The position numbers and the translations under genes were made by a program. The notes beneath the pieces were generated by a model that did not search any database, was not told the origin of the DNA, and saw nothing but the letters and a program-made list of their open reading frames with translations. Source: JAVJSD01 sp040219575 (GTDB lineage Bacteria; Planctomycetota; Planctomycetia; Pirellulales; Pirellulaceae). From it: a DNA stretch of 64,000 nt. Positions 43,381-53,176 of the stretch are shown here, piece by piece; position 1 is the first letter of the stretch, and each line of letters opens with the position of its first letter. The DNA is taken from the NCBI GenBank assembly GCA_040219575.1, contig JAVJSD010000108.1:62001-126000 (forward strand), given 5' to 3'.

Positions 43381-44100
43381 ATGCTGCGCGCTTCATCGAT
43401 CGTCTGCACCGCCCTGCTTCTCGCCGTCTCGTTCACCGCCGCCCGGGCCGACACCCTGCGGCTGGTCAATGGCGACACGATCAGCGGGAAAGTCGTCTCC
43501 GTCGACGACAAGAACGTCACGCTTCAGAGCGACACGTTAGGACGCATTACGTTGCCCCGCGATAAGGTGGCGGCGATGGTCTTCGGCGATGCACCCGCCG
43601 CCTCGCCCGACAAGCAGGTGGATTCCGCCGCCCCGGGCGACGTCAAGATCGACAAGAACGACAAGCCTGAAGACATCATTCGCAAGCTGATTCCCAAGGG
43701 CTTCAATCGCGAGGCGATCGAAGCGATGGCCGCCGGGGCGAAGCGGGCCGTCAATCCCGACGACGTGATTCGCCAGCTTCGCGAGGCGGGCGGCGTCGAT
43801 CCCGCCATCCGTCGCGAACTGTCCCTCAAGATTCCCGGCTTCACCGCGCCCGCCGTGCAGGGCTATTTCGACAAGCAGGTGAACGGCCTGATGTCGGGCG
43901 ACATCAGCCTGGGCGACATTCGCAACGACGCCGTCGATGTCCGCGACCAACTCGAGAAACTGAAGAAGGATCTCGGCCCCAGCGGCGAGGCCCTCAACGG
44001 CTACCTCGACATTCTCAACGGCTTCATTCAAGAAACCGACTCGATCCCGGCCAAGAAGCCGGCGAAGAAAGACCCGGCCGATCCCGCCGGCGCCAAATAG
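43381..44100 (+). CDS. Exported protein with N-terminal LSm-like segment
   Basis: A 239-residue protein with a signal peptide (MLRASSIVCTALLLAVSFTA). The next 45 residues (LRLVNGDTISGKVVSVDDKN and RITLPRDKVAAM) resemble the small beta-barrel found in planctomycete exported proteins. A mainly helical domain of about 150 residues follows, containing AVNPDDVIRQLREAGGVDP. Function unknown. ATG 43381 with GGGAGAAACGA upstream was chosen over the earlier in-frame ATG 43339. Confidence 0.68.
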   Translation: MLRASSIVCTALLLAVSFTAARADTLRLVNGDTISGKVVSVDDKNVTLQSDTLGRITLPRDKVAAMVFGDAPAASPDKQVDSAAPGDVKIDKNDKPEDIIRKLIPKGFNREAIEAMAAGAKRAVNPDDVIRQLREAGGVDPAIRRELSLKIPGFTAPAVQGYFDKQVNGLMSGDISLGDIRNDAVDVRDQLEKLKKDLGPSGEALNGYLDILNGFIQETDSIPAKKPAKKDPADPAGAK

Positions 44101-44350
44101 CATCGCTCCGCCGCGCCATTCGACGGGCGCGGGACGTCGCGTGAAATACGACGAGGCGAGCTTCTCACACGCCAAAACCAGGCAGCGCGCTGGGCAGCGA
44201 TTCTTCGCTTCCATCGAACCGATTTGCCGAACGACGACGGCCGCGAAAGCGAATTCTCGCGATGTCGTTGGCCTAGCTGGCTCGTAGCGGTATCCTGAGG
44301 GCGTTCACTTTCATCGACCGGTTCCGGTTTTCATGACGAAGGGGAAGATC

Positions 44351-45022
44351 ATGCGCGTTGTCGTGTCTCTCGTTTCACTCGCGGTGTTGGGTTTGGCGAT
44401 CACCTTGGGAGGGAGCTTGGCGGCGTTGGCCGAGAAGCCGCCCCAACCGCCAGCGCCGAAATTCACGCCGCCGCCGAAGGTCGAACCGAGCATCAAAAAC
44501 CAGCCGCGTCCGAAAGTCGAGCCGATTCGCAAGGAGGAACCGCGGCCCCTCGAAAAACCCCAGCCCGTGTCGCCGGCCAAAGAACCCGCCAGCCAACCTC
44601 GCACAAACAGAACGCCGACAACGACGACTGACCCGGGGAAGCGAGATCCCCACCACATTTCCTACTCCGTCGACGGTTATCGGGTTCTCTTTTTCGGCAA
44701 GAGCAATCGAGGAACCAAGACCCGGGCCTGGCTGTACCTGTACAGCAAACAAAACAAGACCGGCGTCGGCGGGGCGATCGGCTTCTACGAGCCCGAGGAT
44801 CTCGAGAACATGCAGGATTATGTCGACGCCCTCGATCGGCCCCAGGGCCACATGCCGATCGCCGAGCTTCCCGCGGTGTTGTCGATGCTGCAAAACAGCA
44901 CGCATCCCGTCCGTGTGTTCTACACGGGCGGTTCCTGGAAGACGACGTTCCTGCAGTCGGGCGAGAAGCCGCTGACGCTGGAAGAAGTCGAGATGTTCCT
45001 CGATACCTCGGGAATCGACTGA
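44351..45022 (+). CDS. Small exported Pro/Lys-rich protein
   Basis: A 223-residue protein with a signal peptide (MRVVVSLVSLAVLGLAITLG). A Pro/Lys/Glu-rich stretch of about 60 residues follows, then a compact domain with SYSVDGYRVLFFGKSNRGTK and MLQNSTHPVRVFYTGGSWK. ATG 44351 has AAGGGGA six bases upstream; the frame also opens at 44333. No family is recognised. The 250-nt gap before it shows nothing notable. It converges with the DUF4838 gene, stops 14 nt apart. Confidence 0.6.
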   Translation: MRVVVSLVSLAVLGLAITLGGSLAALAEKPPQPPAPKFTPPPKVEPSIKNQPRPKVEPIRKEEPRPLEKPQPVSPAKEPASQPRTNRTPTTTTDPGKRDPHHISYSVDGYRVLFFGKSNRGTKTRAWLYLYSKQNKTGVGGAIGFYEPEDLENMQDYVDALDRPQGHMPIAELPAVLSMLQNSTHPVRVFYTGGSWKTTFLQSGEKPLTLEEVEMFLDTSGID

Positions 45023-45035
45023 GTCGCGCCGGCGC

Positions 45036-47642
45036 CTACTTGCCTGTTGTAAGGCCGTCGGCCTCGGCGACTTCGCGGGGCGTGAACATCATGTTCCGAT
45101 GAAAACTCAGCAGCGGCGGGACATTGAGCAACGTGACTTGCCCGCGCGTCATGCTGGTCGTATGCCAGACCTGGCCGTCGGCGCCGGCGGGAACGTCGAT
45201 CACCACGTATTGCGAACCTTCACGGCGGTCCGCGGGCAGGATGTCGCGCCGTTGTTTCTCTCCCGGTATCTGCAGACTCAGCCGCGGGTTGGCGTCGACA
45301 ACAAGTTGCTTCGTTCCGCGCGGGATGTAGAAATAGTGCGGTCCACTGTAGGAGATCCAAGCCGGGTTCATCACCGACGCCTCGAACACGAACGGCGTTT
45401 GCGGGGAGATGTGAAGCTCCAAGTCGCCCTGGAAGTCGACGCGGTACTCGCCCGCCTTGGGCAGATCGACCATCACGGTATGAGCCGGTGAATCACTTGG
45501 CTTGCCTACGTCGCCGGCGGTGAGGGGACGCAGCTCCCGTTTCAGCAGGATCTCGCCATTGGACTTCACAACGGTCAGTTCAACGCGCTTTCCCATCGGC
45601 GTGACGCCCAACTCGACTTGTTGCTCGCCGCCGGCGACGAGGTAGCCGCGCAAGTCACGGCGGAACTGGGCGACGGCTTTCCGCGGTTGCGACAAAACGC
45701 CGCTTGGGCCGGCGTCTTCGCCCGACGGCTTCACGCGATCAAGCAATCGGGAGAAACTGACGGTGGGATCGTCGTCGGACTTTAGCCGTTCGACGACGAC
45801 GCCGAATCGCGTCACAATCTCCGCGTCGCTGAGCGGTTCCCCCTGCTGCCACACAGGCGGACGCTCCTTGTTGAACAGGTAGTATTCCGGCCGCTTGTCC
45901 TGAACCGGCAGGCCGTTGCACAGCCGCCGCGCCAGGGCGTAGTAGTGCACCATGTCGCGGTGGCGGATCCGCCAGGCGTACTGCATCAGCGGCTTGAGGG
46001 CGGCGTAGTACTCGTCGTCGCGCGAGAGACGTCGATTGCGCACCAGATCGAAATCGCGATACTCGGCCACGTACACCAGGTACGCCATCAGATCGACCAG
46101 CCGCCCACGCACTTGTTCGTCGTGCTCATCGTGGAACGCCGTTTCCAAATCTTCGAACAACGGCAGCAAGGTCGCCGAGCGCAGCGGCGGCGCGGCGTCG
46201 AGCTTGGCGTAGAACGACCGCATCACCTCGGCGGCTTCGCCGAAGGCGAGCGTGAAGAACTCGTCGGTCAATTGCTCGACGTCCACACCCGGATCCCACA
46301 TCATCTGCGAGGCGACGTACAACCCCAGCGTCTGCCCGCCCCAGTTGGCGTTGGTTTCGGCGTTGATCGCGTTCAGCTTGCGGGCCGCGTAATAGGGAAT
46401 CCACTGCCGGTGATAGTCGACCTGGCCGCCCCGCATCCGGCCCGGCAACCCCCAGTCCCAGGCCTCCACGCCGTAGTACTCCCGCAGGCCGATGGCGCCC
46501 ACCTTTTGCGACCACCGCTCGACCAGCTCCGGCAGCGTGTACTGCGTGTGATTGAATCCCATCGCCACCTGTACGTAGACGTTGGGCTCGACGTCGATCG
46601 TGGGCGGCAGGCGATGGCTGCTGTAGCCATACAGGCCGACCCACGCCCGCGGATGCTCTTTCCGCAGCCGCAGCGCCACCTCATTGGCCAGGTGCAGCAC
46701 ACGGTCGCTGGTTGTGCCCAAGGCCTGGCAGTTTTCGCAGTGGCAAGTTCCCTCGCCGTCGGAAGGATCGACCGAGACCATGTAGGCGGCCGCGTTGGCG
46801 CGTCGCTCGGTGTCCAGTAGCCGCAGCCGATCCTGAGCCACGAGTTCAATCAGCCCCGGATTGCTGTAGCAGAACTTCCTCGCGTTGACGGCTCTTTCGG
46901 AATCGCGCTTGCCGTCGGGCAGCAGCGCGTAGTACTCGGGGTGCTCGGCGAAGGCTTCTACGTTGCGATTGATGATGGCGCCGTAGCTGTGGCCGGTTCG
47001 GGCCAGGCTGCGGACGCCGAGTCGGTTGGCGATCGCCCAACGGGTGTAGTTTTCCATCAGCGGAGCGAGATCCTCGCCGCTCATGCCGTAGGCGTACCAG
47101 ATGCGGCGTTCGGTGAGTACGGGCGACTCGGCGACGTTGGCGTCGATCGCCAAAGACTTCCGCCGTGGCGTGATGTGCCAGCGAGGCGACGGCGCGAACC
47201 AACGGAATTCCCACCGCCGCAGCAGGTCGGCGACGCCATGCCGGGCGGCCGCCTCACTCGCACCGAGCACGTACACTCGGTCGGACTGTGTAACAACGCC
47301 GTAGGCGTCGTACTCGTCGAGCTCGACTCCCGCCCGCTTGCTCAGCTCCGGCCAGGCGTCTGCCCGTGCGATAACGATCGCATTGCCGGCGCCAAGTTCG
47401 TCGCCAAGTTCGGCGGAAATGGAGATGGCGGCGCCGGTCGATCGCTCGATCGAAGCGGCCAACCAGTCGGCGGCGTCGCGAAGTACGGCGGGGCCTTCAC
47501 CTTCGCTGCCGCGCGAATCGACGACAATCCGCGCCGTGGCCCGACCGTTCTCGACGACGGCCATCTCCGCCAGCGACGTGGAGGCGAATCCGCAGGCGAA
47601 AGCCGTCAACACAGCAAGCAATGACCAGCGTCGAATCATCAT
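45036..47642 (-). CDS. DUF4838-containing exported protein (GH67-like N-terminus)
   Basis: A large exported protein of 868 residues. A signal peptide (MMIRRWSLLAVLTAFACGFA) is followed by an alpha-glucuronidase N-terminal-like alpha/beta domain, then the DUF4838 domain with GTCHCENCQALG near the middle, and a C-terminal beta-rich part (about 700-860). These proteins are common in planctomycetes and are thought to act on carbohydrates, but activity is not demonstrated here. ATG 47642 or the adjacent ATG 47639 is the start. Longer upstream frames overlap the aldo/keto reductase and are rejected. Confidence 0.85.
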   Translation of the reverse strand: MMIRRWSLLAVLTAFACGFASTSLAEMAVVENGRATARIVVDSRGSEGEGPAVLRDAADWLAASIERSTGAAISISAELGDELGAGNAIVIARADAWPELSKRAGVELDEYDAYGVVTQSDRVYVLGASEAAARHGVADLLRRWEFRWFAPSPRWHITPRRKSLAIDANVAESPVLTERRIWYAYGMSGEDLAPLMENYTRWAIANRLGVRSLARTGHSYGAIINRNVEAFAEHPEYYALLPDGKRDSERAVNARKFCYSNPGLIELVAQDRLRLLDTERRANAAAYMVSVDPSDGEGTCHCENCQALGTTSDRVLHLANEVALRLRKEHPRAWVGLYGYSSHRLPPTIDVEPNVYVQVAMGFNHTQYTLPELVERWSQKVGAIGLREYYGVEAWDWGLPGRMRGGQVDYHRQWIPYYAARKLNAINAETNANWGGQTLGLYVASQMMWDPGVDVEQLTDEFFTLAFGEAAEVMRSFYAKLDAAPPLRSATLLPLFEDLETAFHDEHDEQVRGRLVDLMAYLVYVAEYRDFDLVRNRRLSRDDEYYAALKPLMQYAWRIRHRDMVHYYALARRLCNGLPVQDKRPEYYLFNKERPPVWQQGEPLSDAEIVTRFGVVVERLKSDDDPTVSFSRLLDRVKPSGEDAGPSGVLSQPRKAVAQFRRDLRGYLVAGGEQQVELGVTPMGKRVELTVVKSNGEILLKRELRPLTAGDVGKPSDSPAHTVMVDLPKAGEYRVDFQGDLELHISPQTPFVFEASVMNPAWISYSGPHYFYIPRGTKQLVVDANPRLSLQIPGEKQRRDILPADRREGSQYVVIDVPAGADGQVWHTTSMTRGQVTLLNVPPLLSFHRNMMFTPREVAEADGLTTGK

Positions 47643-47861
47643 TCTGAATTCCGGGTTGCAACGCGTTGGAGAAAATGAGGCAGTCCCCAGCATAGCCACC
47701 CACCCCAAGCCGCGCCCACCTGCCGCATGTGTAAATCGCCATGCTGTGTTATCTTCGTAGAGCAATTGCCAATCCAACTCGAAGGGCCGACATCCATAGG
47801 GTAGGCAGCTTGCCTGCCCGGGCTGCCCGAAAGGCCGCCCGACGACGAAAGCAACAGCAGC

Positions 47862-48758
47862 ATGATCAAGAGAACGCTCGGCCGCACCGGCCTCGAAGTC
47901 ACGCAGCTTGGCTACGGCAGCATGGGCCTGCGGGGGCCGAAGACGTGGGGCGTCCGCGTGGTGAGCGAGCAGGCGGCCGAGGCGATGCTGAACCAGGTGC
48001 TCGACTCCGGCATCAACTTCCTCGACACCTCGCCCGACTACGGCCTGAGCGAAGAGCGAATCGGCCGCTACCTCGGTTCGCGCCGCGGCGAATTCTTCCT
48101 GGCGACCAAGTGCGGTTGCTGCTACACGCAACACGAGGATCACCTCGAGATCGACCACGTGTGGACCAAGGAAGTGATTCAGCAAAACCTGGAGACCAGC
48201 CTGAAGCGGCTTCGCACCGACTATGTCGACCTGTTGCAGTTTCACGGCGGCGACGCGGAAACACTCCAGCAGCAAGGACTGATCGACTTGCTGCGGGACT
48301 TTCGCGCGCAAGGCAAGATTCGGCATCTCGGCGTGTCGAGCTCGCTGCCGAAACTGCCGGGCATGATCGACCTGGGCGTGTTCGACACGTTTCAGATTCC
48401 GTATTCCTGCTTGGCGCCGCGGCACTACGACTGGATCACCCGCGCCGCCGCGACGGGCGCGGGGATCATCATTCGCGGCGGCATCGCCCACGGCGGCCCC
48501 GACGCCGAGATCCAACGTCCAGCGCTCAACGATGTCTGGACCGCCGCCGAACTTGATGAAGTTCTTCCGCCGGACATGGACCGGGCCGAGTTCATTCTGC
48601 GCTATACGCTCTCACATCCGCATTGCCACACGACAATCGTCGGCACCTGCAACGCAGAGCACCTCGCAGCGAACCTCGCCTCCGCCGCCAAGGGCCCGCT
48701 GCCGGAAGTATTGCGTCAGCAAGTCGCGGCACGCATCGCGGCGCTTGGCGAATACTGA
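47862..48758 (+). CDS. Aldo/keto reductase
   Basis: A 298-residue NADPH-dependent oxidoreductase of the AKR barrel fold. The catalytic tetrad is visible: Asp in NFLDTSPDYG, Tyr in the same stretch, Lys in LATKCG, and His in QFHGG. It also has LGYGSMGLRG near the start. ATG 47862 follows a purine-rich AGCAGC. The substrate is unknown. It diverges from the DUF4838 gene, which lies 220 nt away; a common sugar-related role is only a guess. Confidence 0.92.
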   Translation: MIKRTLGRTGLEVTQLGYGSMGLRGPKTWGVRVVSEQAAEAMLNQVLDSGINFLDTSPDYGLSEERIGRYLGSRRGEFFLATKCGCCYTQHEDHLEIDHVWTKEVIQQNLETSLKRLRTDYVDLLQFHGGDAETLQQQGLIDLLRDFRAQGKIRHLGVSSSLPKLPGMIDLGVFDTFQIPYSCLAPRHYDWITRAAATGAGIIIRGGIAHGGPDAEIQRPALNDVWTAAELDEVLPPDMDRAEFILRYTLSHPHCHTTIVGTCNAEHLAANLASAAKGPLPEVLRQQVAARIAALGEY

Positions 48759-48922
48759 GCCTTGTAAGCCTTGATCGTGCATCCATGTTCGACCTGTACA
48801 ACAATCGTTGAAAACGCACGCGAGCCACGCGCATTCTCGCGGAACGACAGACTTTCAATGTCAAGCATCCATTACGATCGACTCGTTTATTGAGCCATGC
48901 ATTGCCAATGCCGACTCAATTT

Positions 48923-49133
48923 CGTTTAACGGCAAGCCGCAGGCGACGGCGTACGCGGGATGTTCCGCGACAGTCTCTCGTGGTGTCGTGTTCAACGCAA
49001 CAACGTGTCGCCCCTCGAGTCGGAGGTTCCACGTGGTTTCCAGCGAGACATCGCCGACCGTTTTCGCTCAAAGCTCTTTCAGTTGGAAGCACCATCAAAC
49101 GTTCCGCCGTCGCCTGCGGCTTGCCGTTAAACG
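48923..49133. repeat. Inverted pair of TTTAACGGCAAGCCG repeats
   Basis: CGTTTAACGGCAAGCCG with its tail at 48923-48951 and the reverse complement at 49105-49133 bracket 153 nt that include TTTCAGTTGGAAGC. This is a composite palindromic unit in the 500-nt gap between the aldo/keto reductase and pgi. A third partial copy (ATAACGGCAAGCCGG) is near 49180. Nothing else is seen in the gap. Confidence 0.8.
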
Positions 49134-49258
49134 AGGTCGTTCCAATGATAGAACCCGCAATGGCAATGCATGCTTCAATAACGGCAAGCCGGCCGAATGG
49201 GTGTCGACGCTGGCGGCGTCCGCCACGACGCGCTCGTTCATTTCTTCCGCTTGCCTTC

Positions 49259-50893
49259 TCACTTTTGCCTTCGCGCAGCGCGGTATCGACGCAGCAGCGT
49301 GTTGGTCGAACTGTCGTGCGCCAGTTCCGGCTGCTCCGCGCTCTCCAGTTCGGGAGTGATGCGGTTGGCCAGCACCTTGCCGAGCTCCACCCCCCACTGG
49401 TCGAAGGAATTGATCCGCCAGATGCTTCCCTGCACGAACACCTTGTGCTCGTACAGGGCGACCAGCTTGCCGAGCGCCTCCGGCGTGAGCCGCTCCAGCA
49501 ACAGCGTGTTGGTGGGGTGGTTGCCGGGGAAGGTGCGGTGCGGAATCTGGAAATCGGCCACGCCGTCGGCCCGCACTTCCTCCGCCGTCTTGCCCATCGC
49601 CAGGGCCTCGGTCTGGGCGAAGAAGTTGGCCATCAACAGGTCGTGATGCCGACCCAGCGGGTTGAGCGAATGCGTGAAGCCGAGAAAATCGCAGGGGATG
49701 AGCTTGGTCCCCTGGTGAATGAGCTGATAGTACGCGTGCTGGCCGTTGGTGCCCGGGGTGCCCCACACGATCGGCCCGGTCTGGTAGTCGACCGGCCGGC
49801 CGTCGAGGTCGACGTACTTGCCGTTGCTCTCCATGTCGAGCTGCTGCAGGTAGGCGCTGAAGCGGCCGAGGTAGTGATCGTACGGCAGCACGGCCTGCGT
49901 CTCGGCGCCGAAGAAGTTGTTGTACCAGACGCCCAACAGACCCAGCAGCACGGGCAGGTTGCGCTCGAAGGGGGCGGTGCGAAAGTGTTCGTCCATGGCG
50001 TGGAAGCCGGCCAGCATGGCGCGGAAGTGCTCCTCGCCGACGGCGATCATCAGCGACAGGCCGATGGCCGAATCGTACGAGTACCGGCCGCCCACCCAAT
50101 CCCAGAACTCGAACATGTTCTCGGTGTCGATGCCGAACTTGGCCACCTGCTCGGCGTTGGTCGAGAGGGCCACGAAGTGCCTGGCGATCGCGCTTTCGTC
50201 TTTCAGTTTCTCCAGGCACCACAACCGGGCGGAATGGGCGTTGGTGAGCGTCTCGAGCGTGGTGAAGGTCTTCGAGGCGATGATGAACAGCGTCTCCTCG
50301 GGATCGAGGTCGTGCACCGCCTCGACGAAGTCCGTGCCGTCGATGTTCGACACAAAGCGGAACGTCATGCCCCGCTTGCTGTAGTGCCGCAGCGCCTCGT
50401 AAGCCATCACGGGGCCGAGATCCGAGCCGCCGATGCCGATGTTGACCACGTTGCGAATCGGCTTGCCGGTATGGCCCAGCCATTGGCCGTCGCGCACCTT
50501 GTGCGAGAAGCTGGCCATCTTGTCGAGCACCGCATGCACGGCCGGCACGACGTTTTCGCCGTCGACGAGGATTTCCTTTTCCTGCGGCGCCCGCAACGCG
50601 ATATGCAACACCGCCCGACGTTCGGTGAAGTTGATCTTCTCGCCGGCGAACATGGCGTCGATGCGGCCGCGCAGGCCCGACTCCTCGGCGAGCGCCAGCA
50701 GCAGCTTCAGCGTTTCGTCGCTGACGCGATTCTTGGAGTAGTCGAGATAGATGCCCAGTTCGTCGGCGACCAGTCGCTCGCCGCGCTGGGGATCCTCGGC
50801 GAACCATTGTCGCAGGTGGACGTCGCGGATCTGCTGGTAGTGCGTCTCGAGGGCTTTCCAGGCGGATAGTTCGCGGGGGGAGGTGCTGGTCAT
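49259..50893 (-). CDS. pgi: Glucose-6-phosphate isomerase
   Basis: Interconverts glucose-6-phosphate and fructose-6-phosphate; 544 residues. It has NVVNIGIGGSDLGPVMAYEA in the first sugar-binding region, GTPGTNGQHAYYQLIHQGT, and the C-terminal GSIWRINSFDQWGVELGKVL with the catalytic region. ATG 50893 has GGAG upstream; the longer frame adds non-homologous residues. The gene is transcribed toward the 48923 repeats. Confidence 0.96.
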   Translation of the reverse strand: MTSTSPRELSAWKALETHYQQIRDVHLRQWFAEDPQRGERLVADELGIYLDYSKNRVSDETLKLLLALAEESGLRGRIDAMFAGEKINFTERRAVLHIALRAPQEKEILVDGENVVPAVHAVLDKMASFSHKVRDGQWLGHTGKPIRNVVNIGIGGSDLGPVMAYEALRHYSKRGMTFRFVSNIDGTDFVEAVHDLDPEETLFIIASKTFTTLETLTNAHSARLWCLEKLKDESAIARHFVALSTNAEQVAKFGIDTENMFEFWDWVGGRYSYDSAIGLSLMIAVGEEHFRAMLAGFHAMDEHFRTAPFERNLPVLLGLLGVWYNNFFGAETQAVLPYDHYLGRFSAYLQQLDMESNGKYVDLDGRPVDYQTGPIVWGTPGTNGQHAYYQLIHQGTKLIPCDFLGFTHSLNPLGRHHDLLMANFFAQTEALAMGKTAEEVRADGVADFQIPHRTFPGNHPTNTLLLERLTPEALGKLVALYEHKVFVQGSIWRINSFDQWGVELGKVLANRITPELESAEQPELAHDSSTNTLLRRYRAARRQK

Positions 50894-51022
50894 GTCAGGC
50901 GCTCCTTCATTGTTTCTGAGTTGCGTTGTCGTGCGACTTGCATCCCTTGATTGAGGCGAGGACCACATTACGTCGAAAAGCGTGAGCAATGTTGCTGTTG
51001 CGACTTTAGCCCGGTGGCGTCA

Positions 51023-52546
51023 TCAAATCGTTGACGGCAGGCGGTCGGCGGATTCGGTCATTTGTCGCAACGCCTGGAACAACTCGTCGGTGAGCGAGTC
51101 TTCCGTGGTTCGCCAAGCCCAGTTGCCGTCGGGCTTGCCCGGCACGTTCATGCGGGCTTCGGTCGGCAGGTTGAGCAGGTCCTGCAGCGGGGCGATGGTG
51201 AGCGCCGCCGGCGAATTCCAGACGCGGCGCAGCAACTCCCAAGCCACTTCGCTCTCGTCTCCTGGCTCGCGGCCCAGGTACTCCCACATGATGCGGCGCG
51301 TGTTGTCGTCTTGCGCGTGGTACCAGCCGCGGGTGGTGTCGTTGTCGTGCGTGCCGGTGTAGGCGACCGTGTTGTGCAGGAAATTGTGCGGCAGAAACGG
51401 ATGATGCGGGTTGCCGTCGAAGGCGAATTGCAGCACCCGCATGCCGGGCAGATTGAACTCGTCGCGCAGCGCGTACACGTCGTCGGTGATCAGGCCCAGG
51501 TCTTCGGCGACGAACGGCAAGCCGTCGAACGCTTCGCGCACCGCGCGAAAGAAGTCGGCGCCCGGTCCCGGCTGCCAATTGCCGCTACGGGCCGTCGGCG
51601 AATCCGCCGGAATGTGCCAAGCGTTGACGAAAGCGCGGAAGTGGTCGAGCCGCAACAGATCGACTTGCGACAGCAGGGCCCGCAGCCGATCGATCCACCA
51701 ACGGTAGCCGGTTCGCCGCATCGCCTCCCAATCGTAGATCGGATTGCCCCACAGTTGGCCGTCGGCGCTGAAGTAGTCGGGCGGCACGCCGGCGATGACG
51801 CGCGGCCGCAAGGCGTCGTCCAGCAGGAACAACTCCGCGTCGGACCACACGTCGGACGAGTCGGGCGCGATGAAAAACGGCAGGTCGCCCATGAGTTGCA
51901 GGCCCCGCTCGCCGGCGTAACTCCGCAACGCGGCCAATTGCCGGAAGAACAGGAACTGTGCGAAGCGGGTGACGTTCATCGCCCGGGCGTGTTCCTCACG
52001 GGCCGCCGCCAGCGATGCGGGATCGCGCCGCTTGAGCCCCTCGGGCCACTGGAGGTGATCCGAGCCGAGGTGTTCGGCCAGCGCCCGGAACAAGGCGAAG
52101 TCGTCGAGCCAGGCGGCCTGCTCGCGACCGAAGTGCGCAAATTCGTCACGCAACTCGGCCGTCGCCTCCGCTTCGAACCGCGACCAGGCTTGTTGAATCA
52201 GCGGCCGCTTCCACGCCGCCACCGCCTCGTAGTCGACCTCGTGGGCGGGGAACGCGGCATTCTGGCACGCCGCGCGATCGAGCAGCCCCTCGTCGGCCAG
52301 ACGGTCGGGGCTGATCAGCAAGGGATTTCCGGCGAACGTCGACAGCGCATGGTACGGCGAATTCCCCTGCCAGGTGGGCCCCAGCGGCAGCACTTGCCAC
52401 CAACTTTGCCCCGCCTCGACCAGCCGATCGACCCAGCGGTAGGCGGCCGGCCCCAGGTCGCCGATTCCGTAGGGCGAGGGGAGCGACGTGACGTGCAACA
52501 ACACGCCCGAGGCGCGGTATTCAGCAGGAAATCCGGCAAGATTCAT
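51023..52546 (-). CDS. malQ: 4-alpha-glucanotransferase
   Basis: GH77 amylomaltase, about 507 residues, disproportionating maltodextrins or glycogen. Signature segments are ASGVLLHVTSLPSPYGIGD near the start, LMGDLPFFIAPDSSDVWSD, LLRLDHFRAFVNAWHIPAD with the nucleophile Asp, and VAEDLGLITDDVYALRDEFN with the acid. THDNDTTRGW follows. It has no long N-terminal extension. Together with pgi it indicates glycogen or maltodextrin use. ATG 52546 was chosen from homology. Confidence 0.96.
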   Translation of the reverse strand: MNLAGFPAEYRASGVLLHVTSLPSPYGIGDLGPAAYRWVDRLVEAGQSWWQVLPLGPTWQGNSPYHALSTFAGNPLLISPDRLADEGLLDRAACQNAAFPAHEVDYEAVAAWKRPLIQQAWSRFEAEATAELRDEFAHFGREQAAWLDDFALFRALAEHLGSDHLQWPEGLKRRDPASLAAAREEHARAMNVTRFAQFLFFRQLAALRSYAGERGLQLMGDLPFFIAPDSSDVWSDAELFLLDDALRPRVIAGVPPDYFSADGQLWGNPIYDWEAMRRTGYRWWIDRLRALLSQVDLLRLDHFRAFVNAWHIPADSPTARSGNWQPGPGADFFRAVREAFDGLPFVAEDLGLITDDVYALRDEFNLPGMRVLQFAFDGNPHHPFLPHNFLHNTVAYTGTHDNDTTRGWYHAQDDNTRRIMWEYLGREPGDESEVAWELLRRVWNSPAALTIAPLQDLLNLPTEARMNVPGKPDGNWAWRTTEDSLTDELFQALRQMTESADRLPSTI

Positions 52547-52820
52547 CAGGCGATCGCTCGGGTGCGGTGGTGATGGTCGTCGGTAGCGCCCGGCGCATCC
52601 GGGGGGATGGCCGAGTCCTGATGCTTTGCGCTGCGTGCCGCGCGCCGATCCTCGGCCCACGGACCCTCAATCGTACGTCACAGACGCCACAACTCCAGGG
52701 GACTAGCGGTTCACCGGCGAAGCCGCCCGGCGCCGCAATGCGTCCCTCGTACCCTGCAACCATCGGTCAACCGGACGCTCTGGCGTCTGACTGCGGCAAG
52801 ACCTGCGGCAGCGAAGAGAA

Positions 52821-52985
52821 GTAGCATGGCCGCCCCCGGCCGTGAATCGGCGTTCCATCGATTGGAGCGTCGGCGCCTCGACCGGATCCGCATTCAGGGA
52901 GACGTCGTCGACACTCACCCGAGCGTTGGCGAAGTCAAGGCTGCGGCGTGGAACATCCATTCACGGCCGAGGGCGGCCATGCTAC
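52821..52985. repeat. Inverted pair of GTAGCATGGCCGCC repeats
   Basis: GTAGCATGGCCGCCCCCGGC with CGTGAATCGG after it at 52821, and its inverted relative ATTCACGGCCGAGGGCGG with CCATGCTAC after it at 52959-52985. A third, direct copy is at 58458-58489. They lie in the 628-nt gap between malQ and ubiD, which otherwise holds only the 53099 element and unassigned GC-rich sequence. Confidence 0.7.
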
Positions 52986-53098
52986 GGAAGCGGACGGGCG
53001 ACATCTTCTCGTACGATGGACGTCCTCGTCCGTCGCCATGGGGAAGCCGGCGAGTTTCGCACGTTCGAGAGGTGTTTCGACGGCGCCGTCCTCGACTT

Positions 53099-53176
53099 GT
53101 AGCGGAGCCCGTGAGAGTTTCTCAATGCCGTCGGAAGTCTCACGACTTCCGCTACGAGGGTTCCGAACAAGGCCTA
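53099..53176 (-). repeat. Two-hairpin repeat starting at the ubiD stop codon
   Basis: On the minus strand the TAG stop of ubiD is followed by GCCTTGTTCGGAACCCTC, GTAGCGG, the GGAAGTC-GTGA-GACTTCC hairpin and a second hairpin derived from AACTCTCAC with CCGCTAC at the end. It is nearly identical in layout to the copy after adk. Confidence 0.85.

Noticed and set aside
47643..48515. N-terminal extension of the DUF4838 reading frame
   Set aside because: The extra frame runs through the aldo/keto reductase gene on the other strand; the signal peptide starts at 47642, so the extension is not coding.
48756..48790. Sixth stop-anchored repeat after the aldo/keto reductase
   Set aside because: TGAGCCTTGT resembles the start of the ubiD copy, but the GTAGCGG core and hairpins are missing, so the match may be chance.
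48808..49250. Possible small genes in the gap after the aldo/keto reductase
   Set aside because: Open frames here run through the palindromic repeats and show no family features or ribosome binding sites.
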